This document shows positions 6,598-16,028 of a stretch of 64,000 nucleotides of DNA, in pieces. Numbering within the stretch: position 1 is the stretch's first letter; each line of letters opens with the position of its first letter. The DNA lies in contig NZ_QITQ01000003.1 of the NCBI RefSeq assembly GCF_003260265.1, forward strand, positions 1 to 64,000, in the 5' to 3' direction. The notes under the pieces were generated by a model that did not search any database, had not been told where the DNA came from, and saw nothing but the letters and a program-made list of their open reading frames with translations. The stretch is from Roseovarius amoyensis (GTDB lineage: Bacteria > Pseudomonadota > Alphaproteobacteria > Rhodobacterales > Rhodobacteraceae). Made by a program: the position numbers and the translations under genes.

Positions 6598-9038
6598 TGA
6601 AACGCAAACTTGTTGTCATCGGCGCGGGTATGGCCTCGGGCCGCGCGCTGGAACATCTGCTGGCGGCTGACCCGGATGGCTGGGATGTCACGCTTCTCAA
6701 TGCCGAGCCGCGCGGGAATTACAACCGCATCATGCTGTCGCCGGTCCTGTCGGGCGAAAAGACCTATGCCGAAATCGTCACCCATGACGATGACTGGTAT
6801 GCACAGCACAGGATCACCTGCCGGTTTGGCGACTCCGTGGTGCGGATCGACCGTGAAAACAAGGTTGTCCATGCCAGTCAGGGCAGCGCGCCCTATGACA
6901 AGCTGCTGATCGCCACGGGATCTGCCCCGTTCATCATTCCGGTGGCGGGCAGGGAACTGCCCGGCGTCATCACCTATCGCGACATGGACGACACGCAGGC
7001 GATGATCGACGCCTCTGGCCAACCCGGCGCGAAAGCGGTGGTGATCGGTGGTGGCCTGCTCGGGCTTGAGGCCGCGGCAGGTCTGAGGCTGCGCGGGATG
7101 GCGGTGACGGTCATTCACCTGATGGACCATCTGATGGAGCGTCAGCTGGACCCCACCGCAGGCTATCTGCTGCAAAAGGACCTCGAGACGCGCGGGATCA
7201 CCGTGCATTGCAAGGGCGCGACCAAGGCCATTCTGGGCAAGGACCGGGTCGAGGCGGTCTTGCTGGAGGACGGCACGATCTATGACGCCGATCTGGTCTG
7301 CATGGCCGTGGGGATCCGGCCCGAAACCCGGCTGGCCACGGATGCCGCGCTGGAAGTCGGGCGCGGGATTGTCGTGACCGACCAGATGGTCACGTCGGAC
7401 CCGGATATTCTGGCCGTGGGCGAATGCGTGGAGCATGACAGCCAGCTCTTTGGCCTTGTCGCGCCGCTTTACGATCAGGCCAAGGTGGTCGCCGAGACCT
7501 TGTTGGGCACGGATGCGGCATTCCAGCCGGTCCAGACCGCGACCAAGCTCAAGGTCACGGGCGTGGACCTGTTCAGCGCGGGCGATTTTGCCGATGAGCC
7601 GGGGCGCGAGGATATCGTGTTTCGCGATCCTGCGCGCGGTGTCTACAAGCGGCTTGTGATCGAGAGTGATCGGCTGATCGGCGCGGTCATGTATGGCGAC
7701 ACCGCCGACGGGTCCTGGTTTTTCGGCCTGATCAAGGATGGCGCGGACATCTCGGCGATGCGCGACACGCTGATCTTTGGCCCCGCCTATCAGGGAGGGA
7801 CCAGCGCGGACCCTCTGGCAGCCGTTGCAGCCTTGCCGCCTGAGGCGGAAATCTGTGGCTGCAACGGCATATGCAAAGGCACCATCGTTGCGGCGATCGA
7901 AGGGGGGGCCACCACCCTGGCCGACATCAAGGCGCAAACCAAGGCCAGCGCGTCTTGCGGCACCTGCACCGGGCTGGTGGAACAGGTTCTGGCCAGCACC
8001 CTGGGCGACGCCTTTCATATGCCCGCGGCGCAACCGGTCTGCGACTGCACCGATCTGACGCATGAGGACACCCGCCGCCTGATCAAGGCGCGCGCGCTCA
8101 AGTCCATGGCGGCGGTCATGCAGGAACTGGGCTGGAAAACATCCTGCGGATGCCATGTCTGTCGGCCCGCGCTGAACTTTTACCTGCTGGCCGATTGGCC
8201 GCTGGATTACACCGACGACGCGCAAAGCCGCTTTGTCAATGAACGCAACCACGCCAATATCCAGAAGGACGGCACCTATTCGGTGGTGCCGCGCATGTGG
8301 GGCGGCATGACCAATCCCACCGAGTTGCGCGCGATCGCCGATGCCGTCGATAAATACGCCATTCCGGCGGTCAAGGTCACGGGCGGGCAGCGGATCGACC
8401 TGCTGGGCGTGCAAAAGGAGCATCTGCCCCATATCTGGGGCGATCTGAATGCGGCGGGGCTGGTCAGCGGGCATGCCTATTCCAAGGGGCTGCGCACGGT
8501 CAAGACCTGCGTCGGCACGGATTTCTGCCGCTTTGGCACACAGGATTCCACCGGTCTCGGGATCAAGCTGGAAAAGCGCCTATGGGGGTCGTGGACGCCG
8601 CACAAGGTCAAACTTGCCGTGTCCGGCTGCCCGCGCAACTGCGCCGAGGCGACCTGCAAGGATATCGGCGTCATCTGTGTCGAGTCCGGGTTCGAGATCG
8701 GCGTCGGCGGGGCGGCGGGGATGGACCTCAAAGAGGTTCAGCACCTGGCCAAGGTCGCGAAAGAAGCCGAGGCCATCGACCTGACCGTGGCCTTTGTCCA
8801 GCTCTACCGCGAACACGCCAAATACCTGGACCGGCCCTATAAATGGCTGGCCAAGGTGGGCTTGGAATGGGTGCAGGCGCAGATTGTCGAGGATATGGAC
8901 AACCGCGCTGCCCTGATCGAACGGTTCGACCTGTCGCAAACCATCTATCAGCGCGACCCCTGGGCGGATCGTGCGACACCACAGGCGCAGGCGGATTTCG
9001 CTCCGCTCGCCGATCTGACACGGGAGGCCGCGGAATGA
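6597..9038 (+). CDS. nirB: Assimilatory NAD(P)H nitrite reductase, large subunit
   Basis: 813 residues. It reduces nitrite to ammonium with six electrons in the cytoplasm. Order: FAD and NAD(P) binding (VVIGAGMASG, then VIGGGLLGLEAA) over ~1-410; two BFD-like [2Fe-2S] cysteine modules (CGCNGIC at ~419 with CGTC at ~452; CDC at ~481 with CGCHVC at ~517); a ferredoxin-like half domain; and the siroheme/[4Fe-4S] domain with CVGTDFC (~638) and CPRNC (~678). Length matches the family. The start overlaps the upstream stop and the end overlaps nirD. It needs siroheme, but no siroheme synthase gene is in the window. Confidence 0.95.
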   Translation: MKRKLVVIGAGMASGRALEHLLAADPDGWDVTLLNAEPRGNYNRIMLSPVLSGEKTYAEIVTHDDDWYAQHRITCRFGDSVVRIDRENKVVHASQGSAPYDKLLIATGSAPFIIPVAGRELPGVITYRDMDDTQAMIDASGQPGAKAVVIGGGLLGLEAAAGLRLRGMAVTVIHLMDHLMERQLDPTAGYLLQKDLETRGITVHCKGATKAILGKDRVEAVLLEDGTIYDADLVCMAVGIRPETRLATDAALEVGRGIVVTDQMVTSDPDILAVGECVEHDSQLFGLVAPLYDQAKVVAETLLGTDAAFQPVQTATKLKVTGVDLFSAGDFADEPGREDIVFRDPARGVYKRLVIESDRLIGAVMYGDTADGSWFFGLIKDGADISAMRDTLIFGPAYQGGTSADPLAAVAALPPEAEICGCNGICKGTIVAAIEGGATTLADIKAQTKASASCGTCTGLVEQVLASTLGDAFHMPAAQPVCDCTDLTHEDTRRLIKARALKSMAAVMQELGWKTSCGCHVCRPALNFYLLADWPLDYTDDAQSRFVNERNHANIQKDGTYSVVPRMWGGMTNPTELRAIADAVDKYAIPAVKVTGGQRIDLLGVQKEHLPHIWGDLNAAGLVSGHAYSKGLRTVKTCVGTDFCRFGTQDSTGLGIKLEKRLWGSWTPHKVKLAVSGCPRNCAEATCKDIGVICVESGFEIGVGGAAGMDLKEVQHLAKVAKEAEAIDLTVAFVQLYREHAKYLDRPYKWLAKVGLEWVQAQIVEDMDNRAALIERFDLSQTIYQRDPWADRATPQAQADFAPLADLTREAAE

Positions 9039-9367
9039 CCTGGCTTGATATTGGCGCGCTGACTGAAATCCCCCCGCGCGGCGCGCGCGTGGTGAAAACC
9101 GTTCATGGCTGTGTGGCGGTGTTTCGCACCGGCGATGATCGGGTCTTTGCCATCGACGACCGCTGCCCGCACAAGGGCGGGCCCCTGTCCGAAGGGATCG
9201 TGCATGGCCATGCCGTGACCTGCCCGCTGCATAATTGGGTCATCTCGCTGGAAAGCGGGCTGGCGCAGGGCGCGGATGAGGGCGCGGTCGCAACCTGTCC
9301 CGCAGAGGTGAAGGACGGGCGCATCCTCCTTGATGTCGCGCGCCTCCTCAGGGGGGCGGCGGCATGA
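9035..9367 (+). CDS. nirD: Nitrite reductase small subunit (Rieske type)
   Basis: 110-residue Rieske-fold protein that partners NirB. The cluster-binding motifs are CPHKGGP (Cys44, His46) and CPLHNW (Cys63, His66), so the [2Fe-2S] ligands are all present; many NirD proteins lack them, so this is the ligand-bearing form. The start ATG at 9035 overlaps the nirB stop and the end overlaps nasA by ATGA, consistent with stoichiometric expression. Confidence 0.93.
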   Translation: MTWLDIGALTEIPPRGARVVKTVHGCVAVFRTGDDRVFAIDDRCPHKGGPLSEGIVHGHAVTCPLHNWVISLESGLAQGADEGAVATCPAEVKDGRILLDVARLLRGAAA

Positions 9368-11964
9368 CCGCAATCCGCACCACCTGCCCCTATTGCGGCG
9401 TGGGTTGCGGCGTGCTCATTTCACCTGACGGGGCGGGTGGCGCCACCGTCAAGGGCGACCCCGAGCATCCGGCAAACCTTGGGCGGCTCTGTTCCAAGGG
9501 CACGGCGCTTGGCGAAACACTGGGGCTTGAGGGGCGTATTCTTGCGCCACGCGTCGCGGGCCATGAGACAGGTTGGGACGCAGCACTTGATCTGGTGGCA
9601 GACCGATTTCAGGCGGCCATCCGCGACCACGGCCCCGACTCTGTCGCCTTCTACCTTTCGGGCCAGATGCTGACCGAAGATTATTATGCCGCCAACAAGC
9701 TGATCAAGGGCTACATCGGAACGGCGAATGTGGATACCAATTCGCGGCTGTGCATGGCGTCAAGCGTCGCCGGGCACAAGCGCGCCTTTGGCACCGATAC
9801 CGTGCCCGGCACCTATGAAGACCTTGATCAGGCTGATCTTGTCGTGCTGGTGGGCAGCAATCTGGCGTGGTGCCATCCGGTGCTCTATCAGCGGCTGGCC
9901 ACGGCAAAAAAGACACGCGGGACAAAGGTTGTCGTCGTCGACCCGCGCCGCACCGCGACCTGTGATCTGGCTGATCTGCACCTGGCCCTGACCCCCGGCA
10001 GTGATGCGGCCCTGTTCAACGCGGCTCTGGTGGCGCTGGCGGATCGCGGCGCGGTGGATCGTGACTACATCGCCCGGCATGTAAGCGGGTTTGACGAAGC
10101 CCTCGCCGCCGCGCGGCAATCGCGCCCCGCCATGACCGGGTTGGCCGAGGGCGATCTGGCCACCTTCCTCGACTGGTTCACCGCGACCGAACGAGTCGTC
10201 ACGATCTATTCCCAGGGGATCAACCAATCGACAAGCGGCACGGACAAGGTCAATGCGGTGATCAACTGCCACCTTGCCAGCGGGCGCATCGGCCGCCCCG
10301 GCATGGGGCCTTTTTCTGTCACGGGCCAGCCCAACGCCATGGGCGGACGCGAAGTGGGAGGGCTTGCCAATATGCTGGCCTGCCATCTCGATATCGAGAA
10401 CGCGGAACACCGCGCTGCTGTGCAAGGCTTCTGGAACAGCCCGCGAATGCCCGAGAAACCCGGCCTGAAAGCGGTTGAGATGTTTGAGGCCGTGGCGCGC
10501 GGCGAGATCAAGGCGCTCTGTATCATCCACACCAACCCGGCGGTGTCGATGCCCGATGCCGATGCCGTGGCGCGCGCCATCAAGGGCTGTGATTTCGTGG
10601 TGGTCAGCGATGTGACACAGACCGACACCACGCGGCTTGCCGATGTGATCCTGCCCGCGACCCCCTGGGGCGAAAAGTCGGGTACCGTCACCAATTCCGA
10701 CCGCACCATCAGCCGTCAGCGCGCCTTTCTGCCCGCCCCCGGTCAGGCCCGCGATGACTGGCGCATGATGGCTGATCTGGCTGCGCGCATGGGTTGGGGG
10801 GATGCCTTTGACTGGTCGAGCGCGGCCGAGGTCTTTGCCGAACATGCCGCCCTGTCGGGCATCGCGGGCGATCTGGGGCGGGATTTCGACATATCCGGGC
10901 TGGCGCTGGCCGATTACGACGCGCTGACCCCCACCCGCTGGCCGGTCAGCGCGCGGCAAGAGGGCGGGCGGTTCTTTGGCGATGGCGGGTTCTTTACCCC
11001 CGACAAACGGGCGCGGATGTTGCCAATCATCCCGCGCCTCCCAGCTGCCAGGACCGTCCCGCGCTATCCGTTTCGCCTGAACACGGGCCGTGTGCGCGAC
11101 CACTGGCACACGATGACGCGCACCGACCTTTCCCCACGCCTGAACCAGCACATCGCAGAGCCGTTCGTCGAAATTCACCCTGACGATGCCACGGCCCTTG
11201 GCCTAGCCCCGGCAACGCTGGCGCGCGTCACCAGTCCGCAAGGGGCGGCCATCCTGCGGGTATCAATCACCGACCGGGTGCAGCGCGGGCAGGTATTTGC
11301 GCCGATGCACTGGACCGGCAATACCGCCCCCACGGGCCGGGTGGATGCGCTTGTTGCGGCGGTTACCGATCCTGTATCGGGGCAGCCCGAAAGCAAGGCA
11401 TCAGTCGTGGCGATCACGGCCTTGAACCCGGCATGGTATGGCTTTGCGGTATCGGTCGGACCACAGGTGCCCGATGCCACCTATTGGGCGCGCGCGCGTC
11501 ACGCGGGGGGGTGGCGCAGCGAACTCGCCGGGGCCGAGGCCCCTTCGGATTGGGAGGCATATGCTCGCGCGCTCTTTAACCTGCCCGATGCGACCTGCCT
11601 GAGCGTCGAGGACCGCATCCGTGGTACGCACCGCATCGCGCTGATGGAGGATGGGCGCACGCTGGCCGCGCTCTTTGCCGCGCCGGACCCTGTGCACCTG
11701 GCGCGCGGGCATATTGCGGCGCAGGTGGGACAGGCGGGGGGGGAATTGCTGGCCGGGCGCCCCGGTGCAGGCGTGGTCGATCCAGGCCCCACGATTTGCG
11801 CCTGTCTGAATGTGGGTCTGAACACGATCACGGCAGCAATTGCCGCGCAAAACCTGACCACGGTCGAAGAGATCGGCGCGGCCCTGCAAGCGGGCACAAG
11901 CTGCGGATCGTGCCGCCCGGAACTGGCGGCGCTTCTGACGCCACGGCTCGCGGCAGCGGAATGA
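9364..11964 (+). CDS. nasA: Assimilatory nitrate reductase, molybdopterin catalytic subunit
   Basis: 866 residues, a cytoplasmic Mo-bisMGD enzyme reducing nitrate to nitrite. The N terminus carries the [4Fe-4S] motif (Cys8, Cys11, Cys15, Cys43). The middle is the molybdopterin oxidoreductase domain (QGINQSTSGTDKVNA) followed by the dinucleotide-binding domain (LNTGRVRDHWHTMTRT). The C terminus is a BFD-like [2Fe-2S] module (Cys812, Cys814, Cys847, Cys850), as in NasA/NasC types that take electrons from a ferredoxin or from NirB-type partners. No twin-arginine signal is present. It is the last intact gene of the operon; in Paracoccus the equivalent is called nasC. Confidence 0.95.
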   Translation: MTAIRTTCPYCGVGCGVLISPDGAGGATVKGDPEHPANLGRLCSKGTALGETLGLEGRILAPRVAGHETGWDAALDLVADRFQAAIRDHGPDSVAFYLSGQMLTEDYYAANKLIKGYIGTANVDTNSRLCMASSVAGHKRAFGTDTVPGTYEDLDQADLVVLVGSNLAWCHPVLYQRLATAKKTRGTKVVVVDPRRTATCDLADLHLALTPGSDAALFNAALVALADRGAVDRDYIARHVSGFDEALAAARQSRPAMTGLAEGDLATFLDWFTATERVVTIYSQGINQSTSGTDKVNAVINCHLASGRIGRPGMGPFSVTGQPNAMGGREVGGLANMLACHLDIENAEHRAAVQGFWNSPRMPEKPGLKAVEMFEAVARGEIKALCIIHTNPAVSMPDADAVARAIKGCDFVVVSDVTQTDTTRLADVILPATPWGEKSGTVTNSDRTISRQRAFLPAPGQARDDWRMMADLAARMGWGDAFDWSSAAEVFAEHAALSGIAGDLGRDFDISGLALADYDALTPTRWPVSARQEGGRFFGDGGFFTPDKRARMLPIIPRLPAARTVPRYPFRLNTGRVRDHWHTMTRTDLSPRLNQHIAEPFVEIHPDDATALGLAPATLARVTSPQGAAILRVSITDRVQRGQVFAPMHWTGNTAPTGRVDALVAAVTDPVSGQPESKASVVAITALNPAWYGFAVSVGPQVPDATYWARARHAGGWRSELAGAEAPSDWEAYARALFNLPDATCLSVEDRIRGTHRIALMEDGRTLAALFAAPDPVHLARGHIAAQVGQAGGELLAGRPGAGVVDPGPTICACLNVGLNTITAAIAAQNLTTVEEIGAALQAGTSCGSCRPELAALLTPRLAAAE

Positions 11965-12204
11965 CCGTTGTCACCTGCGTCCACTCCCTGGCGCGCGGCG
12001 ACGTGCCCCACCAACACCATCGAGGTGAAGTGGTCCCGGTTTTCCGGACATCTCAGCGACCGATCCAAGGTGTATCCGGGCCATCCGACGCATCAATAGC
12101 AGCCTGCGGCGAACAGAGCGCGAGCAGGAAAACGGAACCAAACAGTCTCATCCAGGCCAACCACCAGGTCAGGGCATGTGACTTCGGTTCAACTTCAACT
12201 GCGT
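11965..12204. other. Convergent gap after nasA with an IS3-like terminal repeat remnant
   Basis: An ATG overlapping the nasA stop (11961) opens a short frame that reaches no recognisable protein, as if a further operon gene had been lost. At 12026-12050 lies TGAAGTGGTCCCGG followed by TTTTCCGGACA, resembling terminal inverted repeats of IS3-family elements. On the minus strand downstream of pepF there is a 32-codon frame (MRLFGSVFLLALCSPQ start, stop at 12053) that looks like a bare signal peptide. None of these is a confident gene, and no clear terminator is visible between the convergent genes. Confidence 0.4.
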
Positions 12205-14034
12205 TCAGCCTTCCATTGCCTCCAATTCGTCGATGAAGCGCGAGATCATCGAAAGGCCCTTGTCCCAAAACGCCGGGTCGGAGGCATCGAGCCCGAAGGG
12301 GGCCAGCAGTTCCTTGTGGTGTTTCGACCCGCCAGCGCGCAGCATCTCGAAATACTTATCCTGAAAGCCCTCCGGCGCCTCTTCGTAGACGGCGTAGAGC
12401 GCGTTCACCAGCCCGTCGCCAAAGGCATAGGCATAGACGTAAAAGGGCGAGTGCACGAAATGGGGCACATAGGCCCAGAAATGCTCGTAGCCGTCCATGA
12501 ATTCGAACGCCGGGCCGAGGCTGGTCGCCTGCACGCTCATCCACAGCGCGCCGATATCCTCGGGCGTCAGTTCGCCCTCGCGGCGGGCGTCGTGCAGCTT
12601 GCATTCGAAATCGTAGAACGCGATCTGGCGCACCACGGTGTTGATCATGTCCTCGACCTTGCCCGCCAGCAGAACCTTGCGTTCGTCCTGCGTTTCGGCG
12701 GTTTCCAGCAGCCGGCGAAAGGTCAGCATCTCGCCGAATACGCTGGCGGTTTCGGCCAGGGTGAGCGGGGTCGATGACAGCAACTCGCCCTGTCCGGCGG
12801 CAAGGCGTTGATGCACGCCGTGGCCCAGCTCGTGCGCCAGTGTCATCACGTCGCGCGGCTTGCCCAGATAGTTGAGCATCACATAGGGGTGCACCTCGGT
12901 CACGGTCGGGTGGGCAAAGGCGCCGGGCGCCTTGCCGGGCTTCACGCCGGCGTCGATCCATCCGCGGTCAAAAAACGGTTCGGCCAATTCGCCCATGCGC
13001 GGGTCAAACGCGCTGTAGGCCCCCATCACGGTTTCGCGCGCCTCGGACCAGCCGATTTCGCGGGTTTCCTCCATCGGCAGGGGGGCGTTGCGGTCCCAGA
13101 CCTGCAGATTGTCGAGGCCCAGCCATTTGCGCTTTAGCTCGTAATAGCGGTGGCTGAGGCGCGGATAGGCGGCCACCACCGCGTCGCGCAGCGCCTGCAC
13201 CACCTCGGGTTCGACATCGTTGGACAGGTGGCGCGCGGTCTGCGGCGCGGGCATCTTGCGCCAGCGGTCGACGACCTCTTTTTCCTTGGCACAGGTGTTG
13301 TGGACGCGGGCAAAGGTGCGGATGTTGGCGCCGAATACGCGGGCCAGTTCATACGCCGCGGCCTTGCGCCGGGAACGGTCCTGGTCGGTCAGCAGGTTGA
13401 GCGTTGCCTCAAGGCCCATTTCTTCGCCATCGACGTTGAAGGTCAGCCCGGCGATGGTTTCGTCGAACAGGCGTTCCCACGCGTCGCCGACAACGCTGAG
13501 GTCATGCAGAAAGCGTTCCAGTTCGTCCGAAAGCTGATAGGGCTTCATCGCCCGGATGCGGCGCAGCACCGGGGCATAGCGCGCAAGTTCGGGGTTTTCG
13601 TCGTACATGCCTTGCAGCGCGGCATCGTCGAGGCGGTTCAGCTCCAGCGTGAAGAACACCAGCGGGGTGGTGAAACGAGTGATCTTTTCCTGGCAGTCGG
13701 ACAGGAACTTGGCGCGCCCGCCATCGGTGGTCAGCTGGTGATAGCGCAGCCCGGCAAAGGACATCACCCGCCCGGCAACGGTGCTTATGCGTTCGTCACG
13801 GCGGATGCAGGCCAGCAGGCCCTCGGCGTCAAGCTCGGCGAGGCGGCCCTCGTAATCCTGGGCGAAGGCGGCGCATTCGGTTTCCAGCCATTCCAGGTCA
13901 CGGGCCAGTTCCGGCGCGTCCTCGGCAGTGTAGAGATCGCTCAGATCCCATTCCGGCAGGTCGCCCGCGCTGTCAGGGCCTTTGGGGCCGGAGGCTGCGT
14001 TGGCGTCTCGGGTGGGCCGGGGCAGGCGGGTCAT
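12205..14034 (-). CDS. pepF: Oligoendopeptidase F (M3B metallopeptidase)
   Basis: 609 residues, near the usual ~600. The zinc-binding HExxH motif is in LAHELGHGVHQ at about residue 400, with the downstream Glu region ETASVFGEM. It cleaves short peptides in the cytoplasm. The start ATG at 14034 is preceded by AGGAGAA seven bases away. It lies downstream of the hydrolase and SCP2 genes on the same strand, after an 84-base gap. Confidence 0.93.
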   Translation of the reverse strand: MTRLPRPTRDANAASGPKGPDSAGDLPEWDLSDLYTAEDAPELARDLEWLETECAAFAQDYEGRLAELDAEGLLACIRRDERISTVAGRVMSFAGLRYHQLTTDGGRAKFLSDCQEKITRFTTPLVFFTLELNRLDDAALQGMYDENPELARYAPVLRRIRAMKPYQLSDELERFLHDLSVVGDAWERLFDETIAGLTFNVDGEEMGLEATLNLLTDQDRSRRKAAAYELARVFGANIRTFARVHNTCAKEKEVVDRWRKMPAPQTARHLSNDVEPEVVQALRDAVVAAYPRLSHRYYELKRKWLGLDNLQVWDRNAPLPMEETREIGWSEARETVMGAYSAFDPRMGELAEPFFDRGWIDAGVKPGKAPGAFAHPTVTEVHPYVMLNYLGKPRDVMTLAHELGHGVHQRLAAGQGELLSSTPLTLAETASVFGEMLTFRRLLETAETQDERKVLLAGKVEDMINTVVRQIAFYDFECKLHDARREGELTPEDIGALWMSVQATSLGPAFEFMDGYEHFWAYVPHFVHSPFYVYAYAFGDGLVNALYAVYEEAPEGFQDKYFEMLRAGGSKHHKELLAPFGLDASDPAFWDKGLSMISRFIDELEAMEG

Positions 14035-14118
14035 GCGCGAATTCTCCTGGGTCTGGTGTGTCAGGCTGACAGATAGGGTGGTGTGCCGGCAGGCTCAAGC
14101 AGGGATGTGGGGCAGGGG

Positions 14119-15087
14119 TCAGGCGTGGGTCGGGGTGCCATCGGCGGTGCCGCCCGCCGCGTGACAGAATTCGGCGATCATGTCGAAGAGGCGCGCACGT
14201 GTCGCGGCATCCTCCATCAGCACCTCGTGGCGCGCGCCGGGGACGACCTCCAGCCGCCCACCGGGCCAGTCTGCCATGCGCTCTTCGATGCGGGTGGTAT
14301 CGACGATGTCCTCTTCCGATCCCATCAGCGTCAGGCAAGGCAGGTCGGGTGAGGGAAGGACAGACAGCTCACGCGTTTCCACCAGCGCCTCGTGCAGCCA
14401 GTGCAGGCTGGGCCCGCCCAGTGCCAGTTCGGGGTGTGCGCGCAGATGACCGATCATGTAGTCGTACATCTCGCGGTCGCGCGTCAGCTTGTTGGTCTCG
14501 AAGGGTTCGTACAGCACATAGGTGCGGCCATCGGTGCCCGGGGCATAGTGATGACCGACGCCCAGCTGCCGGCTGCCCCAGGCCAGCGACCAGGCCAGCG
14601 GGCGTAGCGGGTCGGCGATCTGGATGCCCCACATCGGCCCGGAAAAGACGCAGGACACCACATCAAGCCCCGCCATCGCCGCGCGCAGGGCGATGCCACC
14701 GCCCATGGAATGGCCCAGCAGGTGCCAGGGGCGGGGCAGGTCCAGGTCGTGCGCCAGATCGAGCAGCGCCGCGACATCGCGCTGATAGTCGCTGAACAGG
14801 TTCACATGCCCCGTCATCGGGTCATCCATCAGCCGGTCGGCCAGCCCCTGTCCGCGCCAGTCGACGCACAACGTTGCCAGCCCCCGGCGGGCAAAATCAT
14901 CCGCGGCGCGGCCGTATTTCTCGATATACTCGGTGCGTCCGGGGAACAGCAGAACCGTGCCCCGCGCGTCGGGCGCCGGCCACAACCCGGCGCGGATGCG
15001 CACCCCGTCATCCGTTTTCAGCCACCAGGCTCGCCCGCCCGGCGGCCCCTCGGCCATATCGGCGAATAGCGGGGCGTCTTCCCTCAC
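14119..15087 (-). CDS. Alpha/beta hydrolase, lysophospholipase-like
   Basis: 322 residues from a GTG at 15087 whose last bases overlap the stop of the SCP2 gene (GTGA), which explains the otherwise over-long open frame. Nucleophile elbow GHSMGG with Ser127; likely catalytic Asp in GSEEDIVDT and His in GARHEVLME near the C terminus. It belongs to the serine-aminopeptidase/PldB-like hydrolases; substrate not determinable. Coupling to an SCP2 lipid-binding protein suggests a lipid substrate (inference). Confidence 0.85.
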   Translation of the reverse strand: MREDAPLFADMAEGPPGGRAWWLKTDDGVRIRAGLWPAPDARGTVLLFPGRTEYIEKYGRAADDFARRGLATLCVDWRGQGLADRLMDDPMTGHVNLFSDYQRDVAALLDLAHDLDLPRPWHLLGHSMGGGIALRAAMAGLDVVSCVFSGPMWGIQIADPLRPLAWSLAWGSRQLGVGHHYAPGTDGRTYVLYEPFETNKLTRDREMYDYMIGHLRAHPELALGGPSLHWLHEALVETRELSVLPSPDLPCLTLMGSEEDIVDTTRIEERMADWPGGRLEVVPGARHEVLMEDAATRARLFDMIAEFCHAAGGTADGTPTHA

Positions 15088-15374
15088 GCCAGGGCGCTGC
15101 CCAGTTTCATCGCCAGCCCCATATCGCCATCGACGCTGAGCTTGCCGGACATGAAGGCCGAAGTCGGGTTCAGATCGCCCGAAAGGATCGCTTCGAACGT
15201 GTCGGCCGATGCGGTCAACGTCACGTCCGTCTCTTCGTCGCCGGCGCGCACGCCTGTTTCGTCGATCAGGATTGCGCCTTCGCCGTCGATGACGAACTTG
15301 GCGGTGCCGGCGTCGAAACCGTCGCCGATGCGGGATTTCAGCGCGTCCACGGCTGCCTTGATGACGTCGCTCAT
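15084..15374 (-). CDS. SCP2 sterol-binding domain protein
   Basis: 96 residues, a single SCP2 fold (TAKFVIDGEGAILID, then DVTLTASADTFEAILSG, then the GKLSVDGDMGLAMKL C-terminal helix). The start ATG at 15374 has GGAGGAA six bases upstream. Stand-alone SCP2 proteins bind lipids or acyl-CoAs in the cytoplasm. The stop overlaps the start of the hydrolase gene. It is transcribed divergently from the TPR gene 46 bases away. Confidence 0.88.
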   Translation of the reverse strand: MSDVIKAAVDALKSRIGDGFDAGTAKFVIDGEGAILIDETGVRAGDEETDVTLTASADTFEAILSGDLNPTSAFMSGKLSVDGDMGLAMKLGSALA

Positions 15375-15420
15375 GCTCAATTCCTCCGAAATTGCCACGC
15401 CGGGGCTTTGATTCGCGGCG

Positions 15421-16008
15421 ATGGGCGTTAAATTCAGTTTTGATATGGCCGTTCAAAACCGCTTTCTCAATCTTACCGTCGCGTCGTTCCTGGCGATAGG
15501 GGCGATCTGTGGCCCGGTCCGGGCGGATGATTCGCCCCGGTTGGAGCGTTTGTTCACCCAGTTGCACGAGGCCGATCCGACCGATGCGCTGCGCCTGGCC
15601 CGCGAGATCGAGCTGGAATGGTCCAGATCCGGCTCTGCCGCGATGGACCTGCTGCTCAGGCGCGGCAACGACGCGATAGAGGCCGGCGACGCCCTGGCCG
15701 CGATCGAGCATTTCACTGCCCTGACCGATCACGCGCCGGATTTCGCCGAAGGCTGGTACCGCCGTGCGCTGGCCTATGCGATGGCCGATCTGGATGGCCC
15801 GGCGATGGCCGACCTGCAACACGCGCTGGCGCTTGAGGGGCGGCATTTCGATGCCATCGCCAGCATCGGCGCCATTGCCGAGCGCACCGGGCGCGAGGGG
15901 CTGGCGCGGCGGGCCTATGAGGCGGCGTTGCAGATCTACCCCAACCATCCGCGGGCGACCGAGGGGCTGGCCCGGCTGGATGCCGAAAGCCCCGGCAAGG
16001 ATATCTGA
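15421..16008 (+). CDS. Exported TPR-repeat protein
   Basis: 195 residues. An N-terminal hydrophobic segment (LNLTVASFLAIGAICGPVRA) looks like a signal peptide. The rest is helical repeats of TPR type (AIEHFTALTDHAPDFAEGWY; ARRAYEAALQIYPNHPRA). Two ATGs are possible (15421 and 15445), neither with a good ribosome site; I keep the first. It probably acts as a periplasmic scaffold, partner unknown. It is followed by the helicase gene 20 bases on. Confidence 0.78.
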   Translation: MGVKFSFDMAVQNRFLNLTVASFLAIGAICGPVRADDSPRLERLFTQLHEADPTDALRLAREIELEWSRSGSAAMDLLLRRGNDAIEAGDALAAIEHFTALTDHAPDFAEGWYRRALAYAMADLDGPAMADLQHALALEGRHFDAIASIGAIAERTGREGLARRAYEAALQIYPNHPRATEGLARLDAESPGKDI

Positions 16009-16028
16009 CAAACAGGCGGAGCCATCGA

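Noticed and set aside
15088..16011. Upstream part of a 630-codon minus-strand frame in phase with the hydrolase
   Set aside because: It runs across the SCP2 and TPR genes and is Arg/Gly-rich without domain content. The hydrolase starts at the GTG at 15087 that overlaps the SCP2 stop.
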